Below, in pieces: positions 8,352 through 17,772 of a stretch of DNA of 41,556 nt. How positions within the stretch are numbered: position 1 is the stretch's first letter; each line of letters begins with the position of its first letter. Origin of the DNA: an uncultured Bacteroidales bacterium. GTDB taxonomy: Bacteria > Bacteroidota > Bacteroidia > Bacteroidales > Bacteroidaceae. The stretch lies in contig CADAZW010000008.1 of assembly GCA_902792555.1 (NCBI GenBank), forward strand, positions 1 through 41,556. The letters are read 5' to 3'. A program made the position numbers and the translations under genes. The notes below the pieces were generated by a model. That model saw only the letters and a list, made by a program, of their open reading frames with translations, was not told the origin of the DNA and searched no databases.

Positions 8352-11300
8352 ATGAAGAAATTTTTACTCATCCTGACCTGCGCCCTGGGCGCACTGTGCA
8401 CAGTGAAGGCACAAACCTATGCCGCCATCCCCGACACCATCTGGGGCTGCCGCTATTTCTCGCAGAACCTGGCCACCGACTTCCCCTACAGCTCCGGCTA
8501 TAAGAAGGGTTACTATGCCGGCTCATGGCCCGTGCAGAACAATACCGACATGCGCTACTATGCCCGCATACCTGAGGGCCACGTAAAGGCCACCCTAGTC
8601 TACAACCCCCGCGTCAACCGCGCCCTCAACCTCGACATGACCGTGACCAACATGAACACCGGCCGCGTGGTGATTGAAAAGACCATCACCACCGAGCGCG
8701 CCACCTCGGGCGGCGAGTTTCGCGTCGAGATGTGGCCCGACATGATATTCACCGCCGACGTGTGGTACCAGATTCAGTTTAAGCCCCACGACGGCAACTA
8801 CAACAGCGCCCCCTCGCGAATAGTCAACATGCTGTTCGACCGCGAGGCCGGCAAGCCCGCCGTGGTATGCAACGAAGTGTTCATGGCCCCCTCGGCTCAC
8901 AACAACGAGTGGCTCACCACCCAGCCCTATGCTCCCGACGACAACACCTACGATTGGATATACGGCGAGTTCCTCTATCCCGAGGAATACGTGCTGCCTG
9001 CCCGCTACCTGATGTGCCTCGGCGGCAGCGGCTACTATAGCGGCATCCAGTCCACCGACGGCAAGGGCACCGTCTCAGCCCTGTTCAGCGCATGGGACAA
9101 CGGCGACACCGACGTCAACCCCAACCTGCCCGACTATCTGCGTTCGGGCGCCGTGGATCACAACCCCGACGGCGGAGTGAAGATCAACCGCTTCGGCGCA
9201 GAGGGCACCGGCATCCAGAGCATGATGTACCCCGCCACCTGGAAGCCCGGCCATTGGGTGCAGTGGCTGATGAACGCACGCCCCGAGACCGTGGAGTTGC
9301 AGCTGCCCGACAAGGACGGCAACCTGCAGCCCGTGAAGTACGCCAACACCATCCTCACCGCATGGTATAAGATGGCCGACGACCCCGACTGGTACTACAT
9401 CTCCACCCTGCGCCAGAGCGGCACCACCCACCTCTTCGGACGCAACGGCGAGTATTCCTTCATCGAATGCTTCGGAGAGCTCGGCGGCGACCTCTTCTGC
9501 AGGTGCTACATGAAAAACCGCTTCTTTCGCTCCGCCGGCAGCGGCAAATGGTATAACCGCAACTACATGAGCGGCGGTCACTATGACTACAACGACGGCC
9601 AGCGCCCCTGCCGCTACGACTACGGCCACGGCGCCACCTCGCTGTGGGAGAACTGCTTCTACATTGAACAGGGCGGATTCGGCATGGTCAACGACAGCTC
9701 ACGCTATGTGGCCATACCCAGCAGCTTTGAGTGCGTTGACACCATCGACCTCGATGCCAAGCAGGCACGCATCAACGAGGCCTTCCGCAATGCCAACTAC
9801 TACCAGACCGTCAGCGACATCGACGAAGCCAGCGAAGCAGTCATCCTGGCCTATGCCGGCGAACTCATTGACAACGCCGGACAGGTGGGCAGCTATGGCG
9901 CAGAACACATTGCCGACATCGTCGCCGCCTACAACAACGGCAGCCCCACCGACATAGGCGCCCTCAAGGATGCCCTCAAGCAGACCGCCCTCAAATACAA
10001 CAAGATACGCTACGCCAACATAACCAACAAGAACCACATCGGCGTTCAGCGCGCCTACGTGTTCGACAATACCGAAGGCTACGGCCTGCTCTATGTTGAC
10101 GACTCCGGCGACAAGCCCGCCCTCAAGGTCGCCCCGATGGACCGTGAAGACCTCCGCGCCAACTGGATAATAGGCCGTTCCGACCAGTATGGCACCCTCT
10201 GCCTCTACAACATCGGCACCGGACTGTACGTCAACACCGCCACCGACAACCTGCTCTCAGCCGAGCCCCAGCATCTCGCCGCATTCTCACGCAGCGGCAA
10301 GGGCTACTATCTCGGCAACACCACCACCGAATGCGTGATGGCAGCTGCCGACGGCACAACCAGCGTAGGCCGCTTCTCCGCCACAGGAGCACAGTACCTC
10401 CTCCACGACAACCTCAGCCTCACCCCCGCAACAGAGCTCGCACAAAAGGTTGTGGAAGCCCTGGAGAAGCCCGGCAAGTTTGAGGACTACAAAGCCATGG
10501 TGCCCGACATCCTCGCCACCCCCGAAGGAGTGCTCGGATCATGGACCGACGCCAGCGAACTGCAGCAGCTCAGCGCCCTCTATGACGATGGCAACATCAC
10601 CGCCGACAAGGCCGAAGAGCTCATCACCCTCATCGACAACGCCAAGAAAATCACCGCCGACACCAAGAAGGTAGGAGCCTACACCATCCTGTCTGCAGCG
10701 GAAGCCAACCAGAGCACCCCCGCCCTCACCATCGGCGACGACGGCTATGTCTCCCACAAGACCTCCACAGGCAAGGCAGACCAGATATGGCTGGGCATCC
10801 CCAAGCAGGGCGGCCTCGAGCTCTCCTCGCAGGGCAAGTCCATCAACTACCTCTCCGACAAAAGCGGCACCAACGTCACCACCAAGGCTGAGGGCGACGG
10901 CGCACCCTTCTTCTTCAGCCCCATCAGCGCCGGCCTGTACAGCATCAGCGATGTGCAGTACGGTCCCGTGGCCATCAATGCCAACGACGGCAACCTGAAG
11001 ACCGCGCTGCTGAACAGCGACGGCAACCAATGGTATGTCAAGCCCGCCGAGAGCGTCAAGGTCAGCCTTAACTCCGGAGGCATAATGAGCCTCTACCTCG
11101 ACTTCGACGTACAGATTCCCGACGGCGTCGAGGTATTCACCGTTGAGGGCTTTGCCAACGGCTATGCAGCACTGGCCAAGGTTACCAGCACCATCCCCGC
11201 CCACACCCCCGTCGTCCTCAAGGGTGAAGGCTATGCCAACCTGCAATTCCCCATCCTACCCTCACAGACCTTCCCCGAGGAGGAAGGCATCATGAAGGGC

Positions 11301-11615
11301 ACCCTGCTTAAGAAGACCGGCCTCAAGAGCAAGACCTTCTACACCGTCGCCGTCAAGTCAGGCAAGCCCTGCATCTCCCTTGCGCTCACCAACAGTGTCA
11401 ACGCCAACCAGTGCTACATCCTCAAGGAGGACATGGAGGCCCTGGGCCTTACCGAAAGCCTCTACGAACTCGACTTCGAGGCCACCGCAGTCAAGGATAT
11501 CGAGAGCCAAGAGACCGGAGTCAAGAGCGGTGCAACCTACGACCTGCAAGGACGCCCCGCCACCAACGGCACACAGGGCATCGTGATAGAAAACGGCAGC
11601 AAAGTGCTCAAATAA
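8352..11615 (+). CDS. Large exported DUF3472 protein with Prevotella-type C-terminal tail
   Basis: A 1087-residue protein. The ATG at 8352 is chosen because it begins a clean signal peptide (MKKFLLILTCALGALC, Ala-Gln near 20-21); an earlier in-frame ATG at 8310 would bury it. Residues about 25-165 resemble the DUF5077 beta-sandwich. Residues about 190-400 resemble DUF3472, with GSGYYSGIQS and a GAEGTGIQSMMYP segment. Later parts are helical linkers and beta-rich modules without a family I can name. The C-terminus (YDLQGRP...GIVIENGSKVLK) matches the tail seen on many exported Prevotella proteins and on the surface protein at 38172-41048. Probably cell surface or periplasmic, possibly carbohydrate-related. 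It stands alone between the two dcw halves. Confidence 0.85.
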   Translation: MKKFLLILTCALGALCTVKAQTYAAIPDTIWGCRYFSQNLATDFPYSSGYKKGYYAGSWPVQNNTDMRYYARIPEGHVKATLVYNPRVNRALNLDMTVTNMNTGRVVIEKTITTERATSGGEFRVEMWPDMIFTADVWYQIQFKPHDGNYNSAPSRIVNMLFDREAGKPAVVCNEVFMAPSAHNNEWLTTQPYAPDDNTYDWIYGEFLYPEEYVLPARYLMCLGGSGYYSGIQSTDGKGTVSALFSAWDNGDTDVNPNLPDYLRSGAVDHNPDGGVKINRFGAEGTGIQSMMYPATWKPGHWVQWLMNARPETVELQLPDKDGNLQPVKYANTILTAWYKMADDPDWYYISTLRQSGTTHLFGRNGEYSFIECFGELGGDLFCRCYMKNRFFRSAGSGKWYNRNYMSGGHYDYNDGQRPCRYDYGHGATSLWENCFYIEQGGFGMVNDSSRYVAIPSSFECVDTIDLDAKQARINEAFRNANYYQTVSDIDEASEAVILAYAGELIDNAGQVGSYGAEHIADIVAAYNNGSPTDIGALKDALKQTALKYNKIRYANITNKNHIGVQRAYVFDNTEGYGLLYVDDSGDKPALKVAPMDREDLRANWIIGRSDQYGTLCLYNIGTGLYVNTATDNLLSAEPQHLAAFSRSGKGYYLGNTTTECVMAAADGTTSVGRFSATGAQYLLHDNLSLTPATELAQKVVEALEKPGKFEDYKAMVPDILATPEGVLGSWTDASELQQLSALYDDGNITADKAEELITLIDNAKKITADTKKVGAYTILSAAEANQSTPALTIGDDGYVSHKTSTGKADQIWLGIPKQGGLELSSQGKSINYLSDKSGTNVTTKAEGDGAPFFFSPISAGLYSISDVQYGPVAINANDGNLKTALLNSDGNQWYVKPAESVKVSLNSGGIMSLYLDFDVQIPDGVEVFTVEGFANGYAALAKVTSTIPAHTPVVLKGEGYANLQFPILPSQTFPEEEGIMKGTLLKKTGLKSKTFYTVAVKSGKPCISLALTNSVNANQCYILKEDMEALGLTESLYELDFEATAVKDIESQETGVKSGATYDLQGRPATNGTQGIVIENGSKVLK

Positions 11616-11655
11616 GCACGCACGCGCGCGAACATATTAATAATTTATCATATTA

Positions 11656-11691
11656 ATAGAGCGGACTGGGCATAAGCCTCGTCCGCTCTAT
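11656..11691 (+). terminator. Hairpin terminator after the DUF3472 gene
   Basis: An 11-bp perfect stem (ATAGAGCGGAC / GTCCGCTCTAT) encloses an inner GGC-ATAA-GCC stem, 40 bases after the stop codon. There is no long U-run, only tatatgaatc. Probably the transcript end of the DUF3472 gene. Confidence 0.7.
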
Positions 11692-12134
11692 ATATGAATC
11701 ATCAATCTTGAGTCGCAGCCCTCCGGCAGTATGATCCATGCCAACATCTATATCATAACCTTTTTTATTGCGCAGAAACGACGTCATTTTTTAGTGACAC
11801 CATTTGATATGCATTTCGCGTTCATATCTAGCCACCCGTTCTTGTAGCTCTGCTATAGACTTGGCTAAATTTCAAACCTCAATGCCGCAGGCATCGCGAG
11901 CAGCTCGTCGGCTGTCATGCCAGGGCCCCCTTTGAGGAAAGACAACACGCATTCGTTGCGAGCAACGGTGCCGACTTCAAAGAGTCGCGAGAGCGAAGCG
12001 GCAGACTTCAAACCTCAAATGTCTTTATGCTCTCGCGAAAAGCAATACAAAGTTAACATTTTTGTGTTAATTGCACAAGATTTTTAACGCAGTTTAATAT
12101 GAAGAAAAAAGCCCATCCGTGCCCTCGTTTTTTA

Positions 12135-12334
12135 TCCCACAATCCCACAATCCCACAGCTAAAAAAGTGTGGGGTATATCGGTAATTCACTATACCTCCC
12201 CATATGAATTATATATAATTTAAAATAAATATAATCACTTGTTAATCAGCGGATAGCGTCATCCACTTTTAGCTCCTTTATTCTGACTACCCCACAAAAA
12301 AAATGTGTGGGGTTTTGGGATTGTGGGATTGTGG
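12135..12334. repeat. Inverted pair of 8-bp-period arrays
   Basis: TCCCACAA is repeated nearly three times at 12135-12157. Its reverse complement TTGTGGGA recurs at 12316-12334. The perfectly complementary part is 18 bases (12137-12154 with 12317-12334). Between them lies a smaller GGGGTATA / TATACCtCCCC hairpin (about 12170-12203) and an AT-rich core. The transcript or single strand could fold into a 200-base structure. Confidence 0.7.
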
Positions 12335-12662
12335 ACCATTTCCCTGATTCTTGACAAAGAAAAACACTTCCTCTTGGCTCTCGCCATAGCGTGGAATGCG
12401 ATAACGGAAACTAAACTGCGATTTCGGTTTTTCTTGACTGTGCGCACAGCCGTAGGCAAAGAAGAATTGAAAAATTGAAAAATTGAAGAGCAGGTCTGAC
12501 CTGCTACCATAAGGCAATACTCGCAGAGCATGCAGCACAGCACAGACAAGGGTTTTCTTTGTTTTCTTGACTTATGCGGCCAGGCAGATTGCATTGAGCC
12601 GTTGCAGTTGACAATATGCATCTTGTTTCCAAAAGTAATCGCGAAGGGAAGGTCTGTCCCTG

Positions 12663-12725
12663 CGCGATCAGATTTGAGTTGTGCGCGATTAGATTTCAGC
12701 TCTGCGCGATTAGAGTCGCGAAGCG
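12663..12725. repeat. 21-bp-period array, about three units
   Basis: CGCGAT recurs at 12663, 12684 and 12705, exactly 21 bases apart, within units of the form TGCGCGATTAGATTTCAGCT. It is preceded by GTAATCGCGAAGGGAAGG, the same order of sequence as precedes the array at 25204-25287, so the two are copies of one element. Confidence 0.75.
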
Positions 12726-12871
12726 GCAAAGTCTACACAATTTTCACAGATGACACAGATTAGTCGCAAAATAACGAGTTAAAGAGTCGCAAACTCGCGA
12801 TTGGCACATCGCTGATTTTCAGCAACTTTCTTGCAGAGGTGAATATTAGTGTAATTTTTTTTTAATTTTTT

Positions 12872-12898
12872 TGGGGATTTTTGTGGGGAATTGTGGGG
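12872..12898 (+). promoter_or_regulatory. MraZ operator (TGGGG direct repeats)
   Basis: TGGGG occurs at 12872, 12884 and 12894. The last two are spaced 10 bp start to start, i.e. TGGGN separated by 5 bases, as described for MraZ binding boxes in enterobacteria. The repeats overlap and separate the -33 and -7 elements of the mraZ promoter, so binding should repress the operon. Confidence 0.7.
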
Positions 12899-12913
12899 AA
12901 TTGTGTAACTTTG
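12880..12913 (+). promoter_or_regulatory. mraZ (dcw early half) promoter
   Basis: TTTG at 12880-12883 and a perfect TAACTTTG at 12906-12913 with a 22-base spacer. The ATG of mraZ follows 33 bases later. It overlaps the TGGGG repeats. Confidence 0.7.
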
Positions 12914-12946
12914 CACGCAAATACAGAAATTGCCATTAGAAGCGAC

Positions 12947-13420
12947 ATGAAATTCATCGGCACCACAGAAGCCAAGGTCGACAGCAAAGGCAGGGTTTTC
13001 CTGCCGGCGATGTTCAGGCGCATCCTCACGCCCGCCTCCCCCAGCGAGGGAGGGGCTGCCGGCGGCGAGGTGAGCCTCATAATGCGCAAGGATCTGTTTG
13101 AGGACTGCCTGGTGCTGTACACCGAGCAGACATGGGAGCAGCGCATGAACGAGCTGACCGCACGGCTGAGCGTATGGAGCAGGCATGACCAGGCTCTGAA
13201 GCGCCGCTTCTCTGCCGACGCGGAGTGGCTGACGCTTGACAGCAACGGGCGCCTGCTGCTGCCCAAACGCTATCTTAAGATGGCAGCCATTGAGGGCGAG
13301 GTCACCTTCATCGGCATGGACGACACCATAGAGGTGTGGGCCTCCTCCAAGCTCAAGGAGCACCAGGAGTCGGAAGACTTCGCCGCCGAGATTGAGAAGG
13401 TGATGAACGAGAAACAATAA
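12947..13420 (+). CDS. mraZ: Transcriptional regulator MraZ
   Basis: DNA-binding regulator of the dcw cluster, 157 residues, with two AbrB/SpoVT-type half domains marked by VDSKGRVFLP (11-20) and LDSNGRLLLP (97-106). The ATG at 12947 is chosen because family homology starts at MKFIGTTEAKVDSKGR. Upstream in-frame codons would lie in the promoter. It heads the plus-strand half of the cluster and is separated from rsmH by an unusually long 317-bp spacer. Confidence 0.95.
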   Translation: MKFIGTTEAKVDSKGRVFLPAMFRRILTPASPSEGGAAGGEVSLIMRKDLFEDCLVLYTEQTWEQRMNELTARLSVWSRHDQALKRRFSADAEWLTLDSNGRLLLPKRYLKMAAIEGEVTFIGMDDTIEVWASSKLKEHQESEDFAAEIEKVMNEKQ

Positions 13421-13737
13421 ACGAAAATGTTTGAGATTTGAGGTTTGAGGTTTGAGGTTTATTTGCGAAGTCCCGATTGGGGATTAAAAGCGAACACGAA
13501 TCTCACGAATAACACGAATTAACGAAAACGAAAACGGGTTAACGAAAACGATAACGATAAACGATAACATATGAGATTTGAGGTTTGAGATTTGAGATTT
13601 GAGGAGTTAGGAGTGAGCCTGCGGACAAATTCTCTAATTCTTGACAGAGATGTTCAAGAGTTCAAGATTCTTTAACCACGGATCTGGCGGATTGAACGGA
13701 TAATCAAAATTCTCTAAATCTTGACAGGAAATAAACA
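13421..13737. repeat. mraZ-rsmH spacer filled with phrase repeats
   Basis: No gene. It holds two heptamer arrays of TTTGAGG/TTTGAGA (13431-13460 and 13572-13604), an AACGAAAACG-type array (13519-13570), two copies of a phrase like CTCTAAATCTTGACAG (around 13632 and 13712), and an ACCACGGAT element (13676). The same phrases recur after rsmH. Confidence 0.7.
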
Positions 13738-14649
13738 GTGGACGGACGATATCACATACCGGTAATGCTCAGCGAATGCATCGATGCCCTCGACATCAAG
13801 GGGGGCGGCACCTGGGTGGACGTCACCTACGGCGGAGGAGGCCACAGCAGAGCAATACTGGAAACCATGGGGGGCAGCGGCCACCTCTACAGCTTTGACC
13901 AGGACGAGGATGCGCAGGCCAACCTGCCGGACAGCGCGAACTTCACACTGATCTACAGCAACTTCCGTTTCCTGAAAAACTGGATGCGCTACTACGGCAT
14001 AAGCGAGATAAGCGGCCTGCTGGCTGACCTCGGTGTGTCAAGCCACCACTTCGACGAGGCTGAGCGCGGCTTCAGCTTCCGCGAGGACGGCCCCCTGGAC
14101 ATGAGGATGAACGCCAGAGCACGGCTCACCGCGGCTGACGTGGTCAACAACTACACGGCAGAGCAGCTCGCCAACGTGCTTTACCTATACGGCGAGCTGA
14201 GGCAGAGTCGCCAGATGGCTGCCGCCATAGTGAGAAGCCGCGAGAAGAGGCCCATAAGCACCACCATGCAACTGCTCAACGCCGTGGAGGGCTGCATCAG
14301 GAAGGCGCAGGAGAAGAAAGAACTGGCGCAGGTGTTTCAGGCTTTGCGCATAGAGGTAAACCACGAGATGGAAGCCCTGCAGGAGATGCTCTCGCAGGCC
14401 ATCACACTGCTCAAGCCGGGCGGCAGGCTGGTGGTGATGACCTACCACTCGCTGGAAGACCGCATAGTGAAGAACTTCATACGGTCGGGCAACGCGGAGG
14501 GCAAAGTGGAGACCGACTTCTACGGCAACCGCCTCACTCCGCTCAGCGCAGTGAACAACAAGGTTATCACCCCGTCAGCCGAAGAGCAAGCCAACAATCC
14601 ACGCAGCCGCAGCGCCAAACTGAGAATAGCGGAAAAATTTGAGGTTTGA
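13738..14649 (+). CDS. rsmH: 16S rRNA (cytosine1402-N4)-methyltransferase RsmH (MraW)
   Basis: S-adenosylmethionine-dependent methyltransferase acting on C1402 of 16S rRNA. The 303-residue protein shows HIPVMLSECIDAL, the SAM loop DVTYGGGGHS, LLADLGVSSHHFD, GFSFREDGPLDMRMN, QALRIEVNHEM and TYHSLEDRIVKNF, all diagnostic. GTG at 13738 is the only usable start: an in-frame stop lies two codons upstream. The last codons (KFEV, stop) are formed by the start of a TTTGAGG heptamer repeat that continues past the stop, so the repeat has reached into the coding end. Confidence 0.97.
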   Translation: MDGRYHIPVMLSECIDALDIKGGGTWVDVTYGGGGHSRAILETMGGSGHLYSFDQDEDAQANLPDSANFTLIYSNFRFLKNWMRYYGISEISGLLADLGVSSHHFDEAERGFSFREDGPLDMRMNARARLTAADVVNNYTAEQLANVLYLYGELRQSRQMAAAIVRSREKRPISTTMQLLNAVEGCIRKAQEKKELAQVFQALRIEVNHEMEALQEMLSQAITLLKPGGRLVVMTYHSLEDRIVKNFIRSGNAEGKVETDFYGNRLTPLSAVNNKVITPSAEEQANNPRSRSAKLRIAEKFEV

Positions 14650-14869
14650 AATTTGAAATTTGAAATTTAAGCCAAGTCCGGAGGTGAGAATTGAGAATTA
14701 ACGAAAACCAAAACCAAAACCAAAACGATAACGAAAATCCGTTAAATCCGTGAGATCTGTGTTTTTTAACCACGGATTATTCGGATTGACACGGATAAGT
14801 TAACGAAAACGAAAACGAAAACGGGTTAAACATATCTCCTTGTAAAAATAAAATATAAAACATAGCGAC
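14650..14869. repeat. rsmH-ftsL spacer with phrase repeats
   Basis: No gene. A TTTGAAA heptamer run continues from the rsmH end to about 14669. It is followed by an ACCAAAACC-type array (14698-14740), an ACCACGGATT / ATCCGTGAG inverted pair (14742-14797) and an AACGAAAACG array (14800-14829). A 21-base stretch of the last is identical to one in the mraZ-rsmH spacer (13522-13542). Confidence 0.7.
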
Positions 14870-15397
14870 ATGAAAGACTACAATCAGATTGAAGAGTTGG
14901 TGGACAGGGCCATGCAACCTGAGGACGAGCTGCTGCCACTGATGATGCCTGAGGACACCATGCAGGTCTATACCGCTCCGGCAGAGCAGAAGCCCCAGCC
15001 CAAGGAGGCCGAGGAGGATGATGAGCTGGAGGGGAAAACCACCCGTCAGGTGCTTATGTCTGCCCTCACCGAGGATGAGGACGAGCATATCAGCTTCAGC
15101 CTGCCCAATGTGCTGAGGGGCGACATTCTCACCACCCGCTGGCTCAGGCAGCAGATATGGTGGCTGGTGATGGTGGTATGCATGGCTTTCTTCTATGTCA
15201 GCAACCGATACTACGCCCAGAAACAGATGATCAACAACAATCACCTGAAGGAAGAGCTCAAGGAGATGCACTACGATGCCATGGCCCGCTCGTCGCAACT
15301 GATGCGCAACAGCCGCCGCAGCATCATCGTTGACAAACTGATGAGCTCCAATAGCACGCTGGCAATGCCCGAAAGGCAGCCCGCCACCATTGAGTAG
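14870..15397 (+). CDS. ftsL: FtsL-like bitopic division protein
   Basis: A 175-residue protein with a long acidic cytoplasmic part (1-90), one membrane segment (about 95-113, QQIWWLVMVVCMAFFYV) and a short periplasmic helix with coiled-coil character (115-160). This topology and the position between rsmH and the division transpeptidase fit Bacteroidetes FtsL, which stabilises the FtsQ/FtsI/FtsW complex. The cytoplasmic part is longer than in enterobacterial FtsL but usual for this phylum. Sequence identity alone would not prove it. Confidence 0.85.
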   Translation: MKDYNQIEELVDRAMQPEDELLPLMMPEDTMQVYTAPAEQKPQPKEAEEDDELEGKTTRQVLMSALTEDEDEHISFSLPNVLRGDILTTRWLRQQIWWLVMVVCMAFFYVSNRYYAQKQMINNNHLKEELKEMHYDAMARSSQLMRNSRRSIIVDKLMSSNSTLAMPERQPATIE

Positions 15398-15534
15398 AGG
15401 TTTGAGCGGTTAGCGATTAGCGGTTAGCGATTAGCGCTCTCTCAACTATGCCGCTTCGCTCTCAGGCCCTCGCGATGCTTTCAGCATTCAACTCTCAACT
15501 CTCAACTGTCAACTGTCAACTCTCAGCGCATTAG
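15398..15534. repeat. ftsL-ftsI spacer with phrase repeats
   Basis: No gene. It contains GGTTAGCGATTAGC repeated (15409-15436), a reversed copy of GAGCGAAGCGGC, a palindromic ATGCTTTCAGCAT, and an AACTCTCAACTGTC array (15487-15527). The 19 bases 15449-15467 are the exact reverse complement of 24100-24118. Confidence 0.65.
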
Positions 15535-17772
15535 ATGAAAAACTTCCCTTACAAACCTGTCGTCAAGAAGTACATGCATATCGCCTGGTTTGGCGTACTT
15601 GTAGGCTTGCTTATCATTGTAAAAGCAGCCTACATTATGTTTGCGCAGAGGGAGTTTTGGGCTAACAAGGCCGAGGAATGCGTGATTGACAGCATACCCA
15701 TCCAGGTCAACAGGGGCGACATCATATCTGCCGACGGGCAGCTGCTGGCTACCTATGTGCCGGAATACAAGCTCTACCTTGACTACAACATCTACGAACC
15801 CGACTCGGCGCGCCACGTCAAGCTGCAGCACCGCAAAGACTCCGTGCTGCTGAGCAAGATAGACAGCCTCAGCCAGGGACTCAGCCGCCTGCTGCCGGAG
15901 AAGAGCGCCCAGTGGTTCCACGACCGCATAATGGAGGGATTCACCAAGAAAAGCCGCCACTGGCTCATCTATCCCAAGCGCATCACCTACCTGGAATACA
16001 AGGAGGTGAAGCTGCTGCCCTTCCTGAAGGAGAGCCGCAACTTCTCCGGATTCCACACCGAGGTGTTCAACAAGATTGACAAGCCCTTCGGCTCGCTGGC
16101 AGCGCGTACGCTTGGCGACGTGGAGGGCAGCTCCGGCCGGGGCATTTCCGGACTGCAGAAACAGTTTGACTCGCTCCTGGCGGGTGAGCCGGGCTTGGCC
16201 CACAAGGTCAAGACGATGAACAAATACCTTCCCATCATCGACAAGAGGCCCATACCCGGAGCCAATATCTATACCACCATCGACGTCAACCTGCAGGACT
16301 TCTGCGAGAACGCCCTGGTGGAGAAGCTCAAGGAAATCGACGGAATGTACGGTGTGGCCATCCTGATGGAAACCAAGACGGGCGACGTCAAGGCGCTGGC
16401 CAACATGAAGCGAGGCGACGACGGAGTCTATCGCGACGTGCAGAACCTGGCGGTCAGCCAGCTGATGCAGCCGGGCTCCGTGTTCAAGACCATCTCGCTC
16501 ACCGCCGCCATGGAGTCGGGCAGGATAAAGATTACCGACAGCGTGAACTGCTCATCAGGCAGTGTGACGGTGGGCGGCTACACCATCAAGGATGCCTCCC
16601 ACAGGAGCGCCAAAGTCATCAAGGTGCCCGAGGTACTGGGCTACTCCTCCAACGTGGGAGTGATCAAGCTCATCACCAGAGCCTATGGAGGCAGCAAGGC
16701 CAGCGAGCAGCAGTTCTGCGACGACGTGATGAAGCTCGGCATCGCAGAGGACATGCAGCTCGACATCCCGGGCTATGAGCATGCCCGCATACCCAGCCCC
16801 AAGACCCTGGGCGAATACTGGTCGGCATCGTCAATGGCGTCCATGAGCATCGGCTACTCCACCATGGTGCCGCCCATCAGCCTCGCCGCCTTCTACAACG
16901 GCATTGCCAACGGCGGACGCATGATGAGACCGCGCATCGTGACGCATATCACCCGCAACGGCGAGGTGATAAAGGACATTCCGCCACGCGCCATCAAGGA
17001 GCACATGTGCAGCCCGCAGACCGTGAGCGACATCACCAAGTGTCTGCGTTGGGTGGTCAGCAACGGCCTGGGCGGCAAGGCCAGCTCGCCCTACTTCAGC
17101 GTGGCGGGCAAGACCGGCACTGCCCGTGTGCAGCAGGCAGGCCACATGGGAGAGTACCTCATCACCTTTGCCGGCTTCTTCCCCGTGGAGAAACCCAAGT
17201 ACACCTGCGTAGTCTGCATGCGTAAGGCCGGCTCAGGCAGCGGTGGCGGCATGTGCGGCCCGGTATTCAAGCAGATAGCCGAATATGTGATGGCCCAGGG
17301 CAAGCATACCACCATACGCGACAATGTCGACACCCTCCACAGCATACCGCCGGCGCTGGATTTCACCAACCTGCTCTACACCAACCGCCTGCTGAGCAAC
17401 TTCCATTTCGTGGTGCCGGGCTCATGGGCCAACGACACCAACCAGTATGCCCTGGGCAAGGTAAGCGTCAGCAACAAGCATGCCAAGGTGGAGGTGGAGC
17501 AGGTGGCAGATGACATCGTGCCGGACATGAGAGGCATGGGCCTGCGCGACGCCCTCTTCCTGCTGGAGAAGCGGCACCTCAAGGTCAAGGTAAGCGGCGT
17601 AGGCAAGGTGACCGCGCAAAGCCTGCCCGCCGGCAAGAAGATAAAAGCCAACGAAACGATAGTGCTGACCCTCGGCACTGCCAACATAGCAAAACCCCAT
17701 ATAAGCCATGAACCTCAAGCAACTGTTGAGCAAAGTGAAGCCCCTCAGGATAGTGGGCAGGCAAGACATTGA
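15535..17772 (+). CDS. ftsI: Division-specific class B penicillin-binding protein (FtsI/PBP3 type) with PASTA domain
   Basis: Septal peptidoglycan transpeptidase, 745 residues. An N-terminal membrane anchor (about 16-36) is followed by a dimerisation domain (50-240) and the transpeptidase domain with catalytic SVFK (S315-K318), SSN (371-373) and KTG (526-528). A PASTA domain lies at about 659-713 ([18 protein letters not shown]). The C-terminal 21 codons overlap murE out of frame by 65 bases, longer than usual within this operon. FtsW, its partner glycosyltransferase, is encoded further down. Expected target of beta-lactams. Confidence 0.96.
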   Translation: MKNFPYKPVVKKYMHIAWFGVLVGLLIIVKAAYIMFAQREFWANKAEECVIDSIPIQVNRGDIISADGQLLATYVPEYKLYLDYNIYEPDSARHVKLQHRKDSVLLSKIDSLSQGLSRLLPEKSAQWFHDRIMEGFTKKSRHWLIYPKRITYLEYKEVKLLPFLKESRNFSGFHTEVFNKIDKPFGSLAARTLGDVEGSSGRGISGLQKQFDSLLAGEPGLAHKVKTMNKYLPIIDKRPIPGANIYTTIDVNLQDFCENALVEKLKEIDGMYGVAILMETKTGDVKALANMKRGDDGVYRDVQNLAVSQLMQPGSVFKTISLTAAMESGRIKITDSVNCSSGSVTVGGYTIKDASHRSAKVIKVPEVLGYSSNVGVIKLITRAYGGSKASEQQFCDDVMKLGIAEDMQLDIPGYEHARIPSPKTLGEYWSASSMASMSIGYSTMVPPISLAAFYNGIANGGRMMRPRIVTHITRNGEVIKDIPPRAIKEHMCSPQTVSDITKCLRWVVSNGLGGKASSPYFSVAGKTGTARVQQAGHMGEYLITFAGFFPVEKPKYTCVVCMRKAGSGSGGGMCGPVFKQIAEYVMAQGKHTTIRDNVDTLHSIPPALDFTNLLYTNRLLSNFHFVVPGSWANDTNQYALGKVSVSNKHAKVEVEQVADDIVPDMRGMGLRDALFLLEKRHLKVKVSGVGKVTAQSLPAGKKIKANETIVLTLGTANIAKPHISHEPQATVEQSEAPQDSGQARH

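Larger units (their letters stand above)
11692..12871. other. 1.2-kb spacer without a convincing gene, rich in repeats
   Basis: No frame here has convincing coding character. On the minus strand a 44-codon frame (11787-11653) and about 24 open codons just upstream of it look like possible gene remnants, but I do not recognise them. The spacer carries reversed copies of the heptamer phrase TTTGAGG (around 11870 and 12010), a palindromic phrase AATGCCGCAGGCAT (11881-11894), GAGCGAAGCGGC (11991-12002), a large inverted-repeat structure (12135-12334) and a 21-bp-phased array (12663-12725). This may be the second breakpoint region of the dcw rearrangement. Confidence 0.6.

Noticed and set aside
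11870-11930. Uma2-type nuclease fragment (MTADELLAMP on the minus strand)
   Set aside because: Only about 17 codons, overlapping the dispersed phrase repeats, with no following domain. Likely coincidence.
12259-12729. 156-codon minus-strand gene with SNRAELK repeats
   Set aside because: The frame is kept open by the 21-bp (seven-codon) repeat, the rest is unlike a protein, and it crosses the inverted-repeat structure. The same applies to frames at 25089-25331 (minus) and 25102-25464 (plus).
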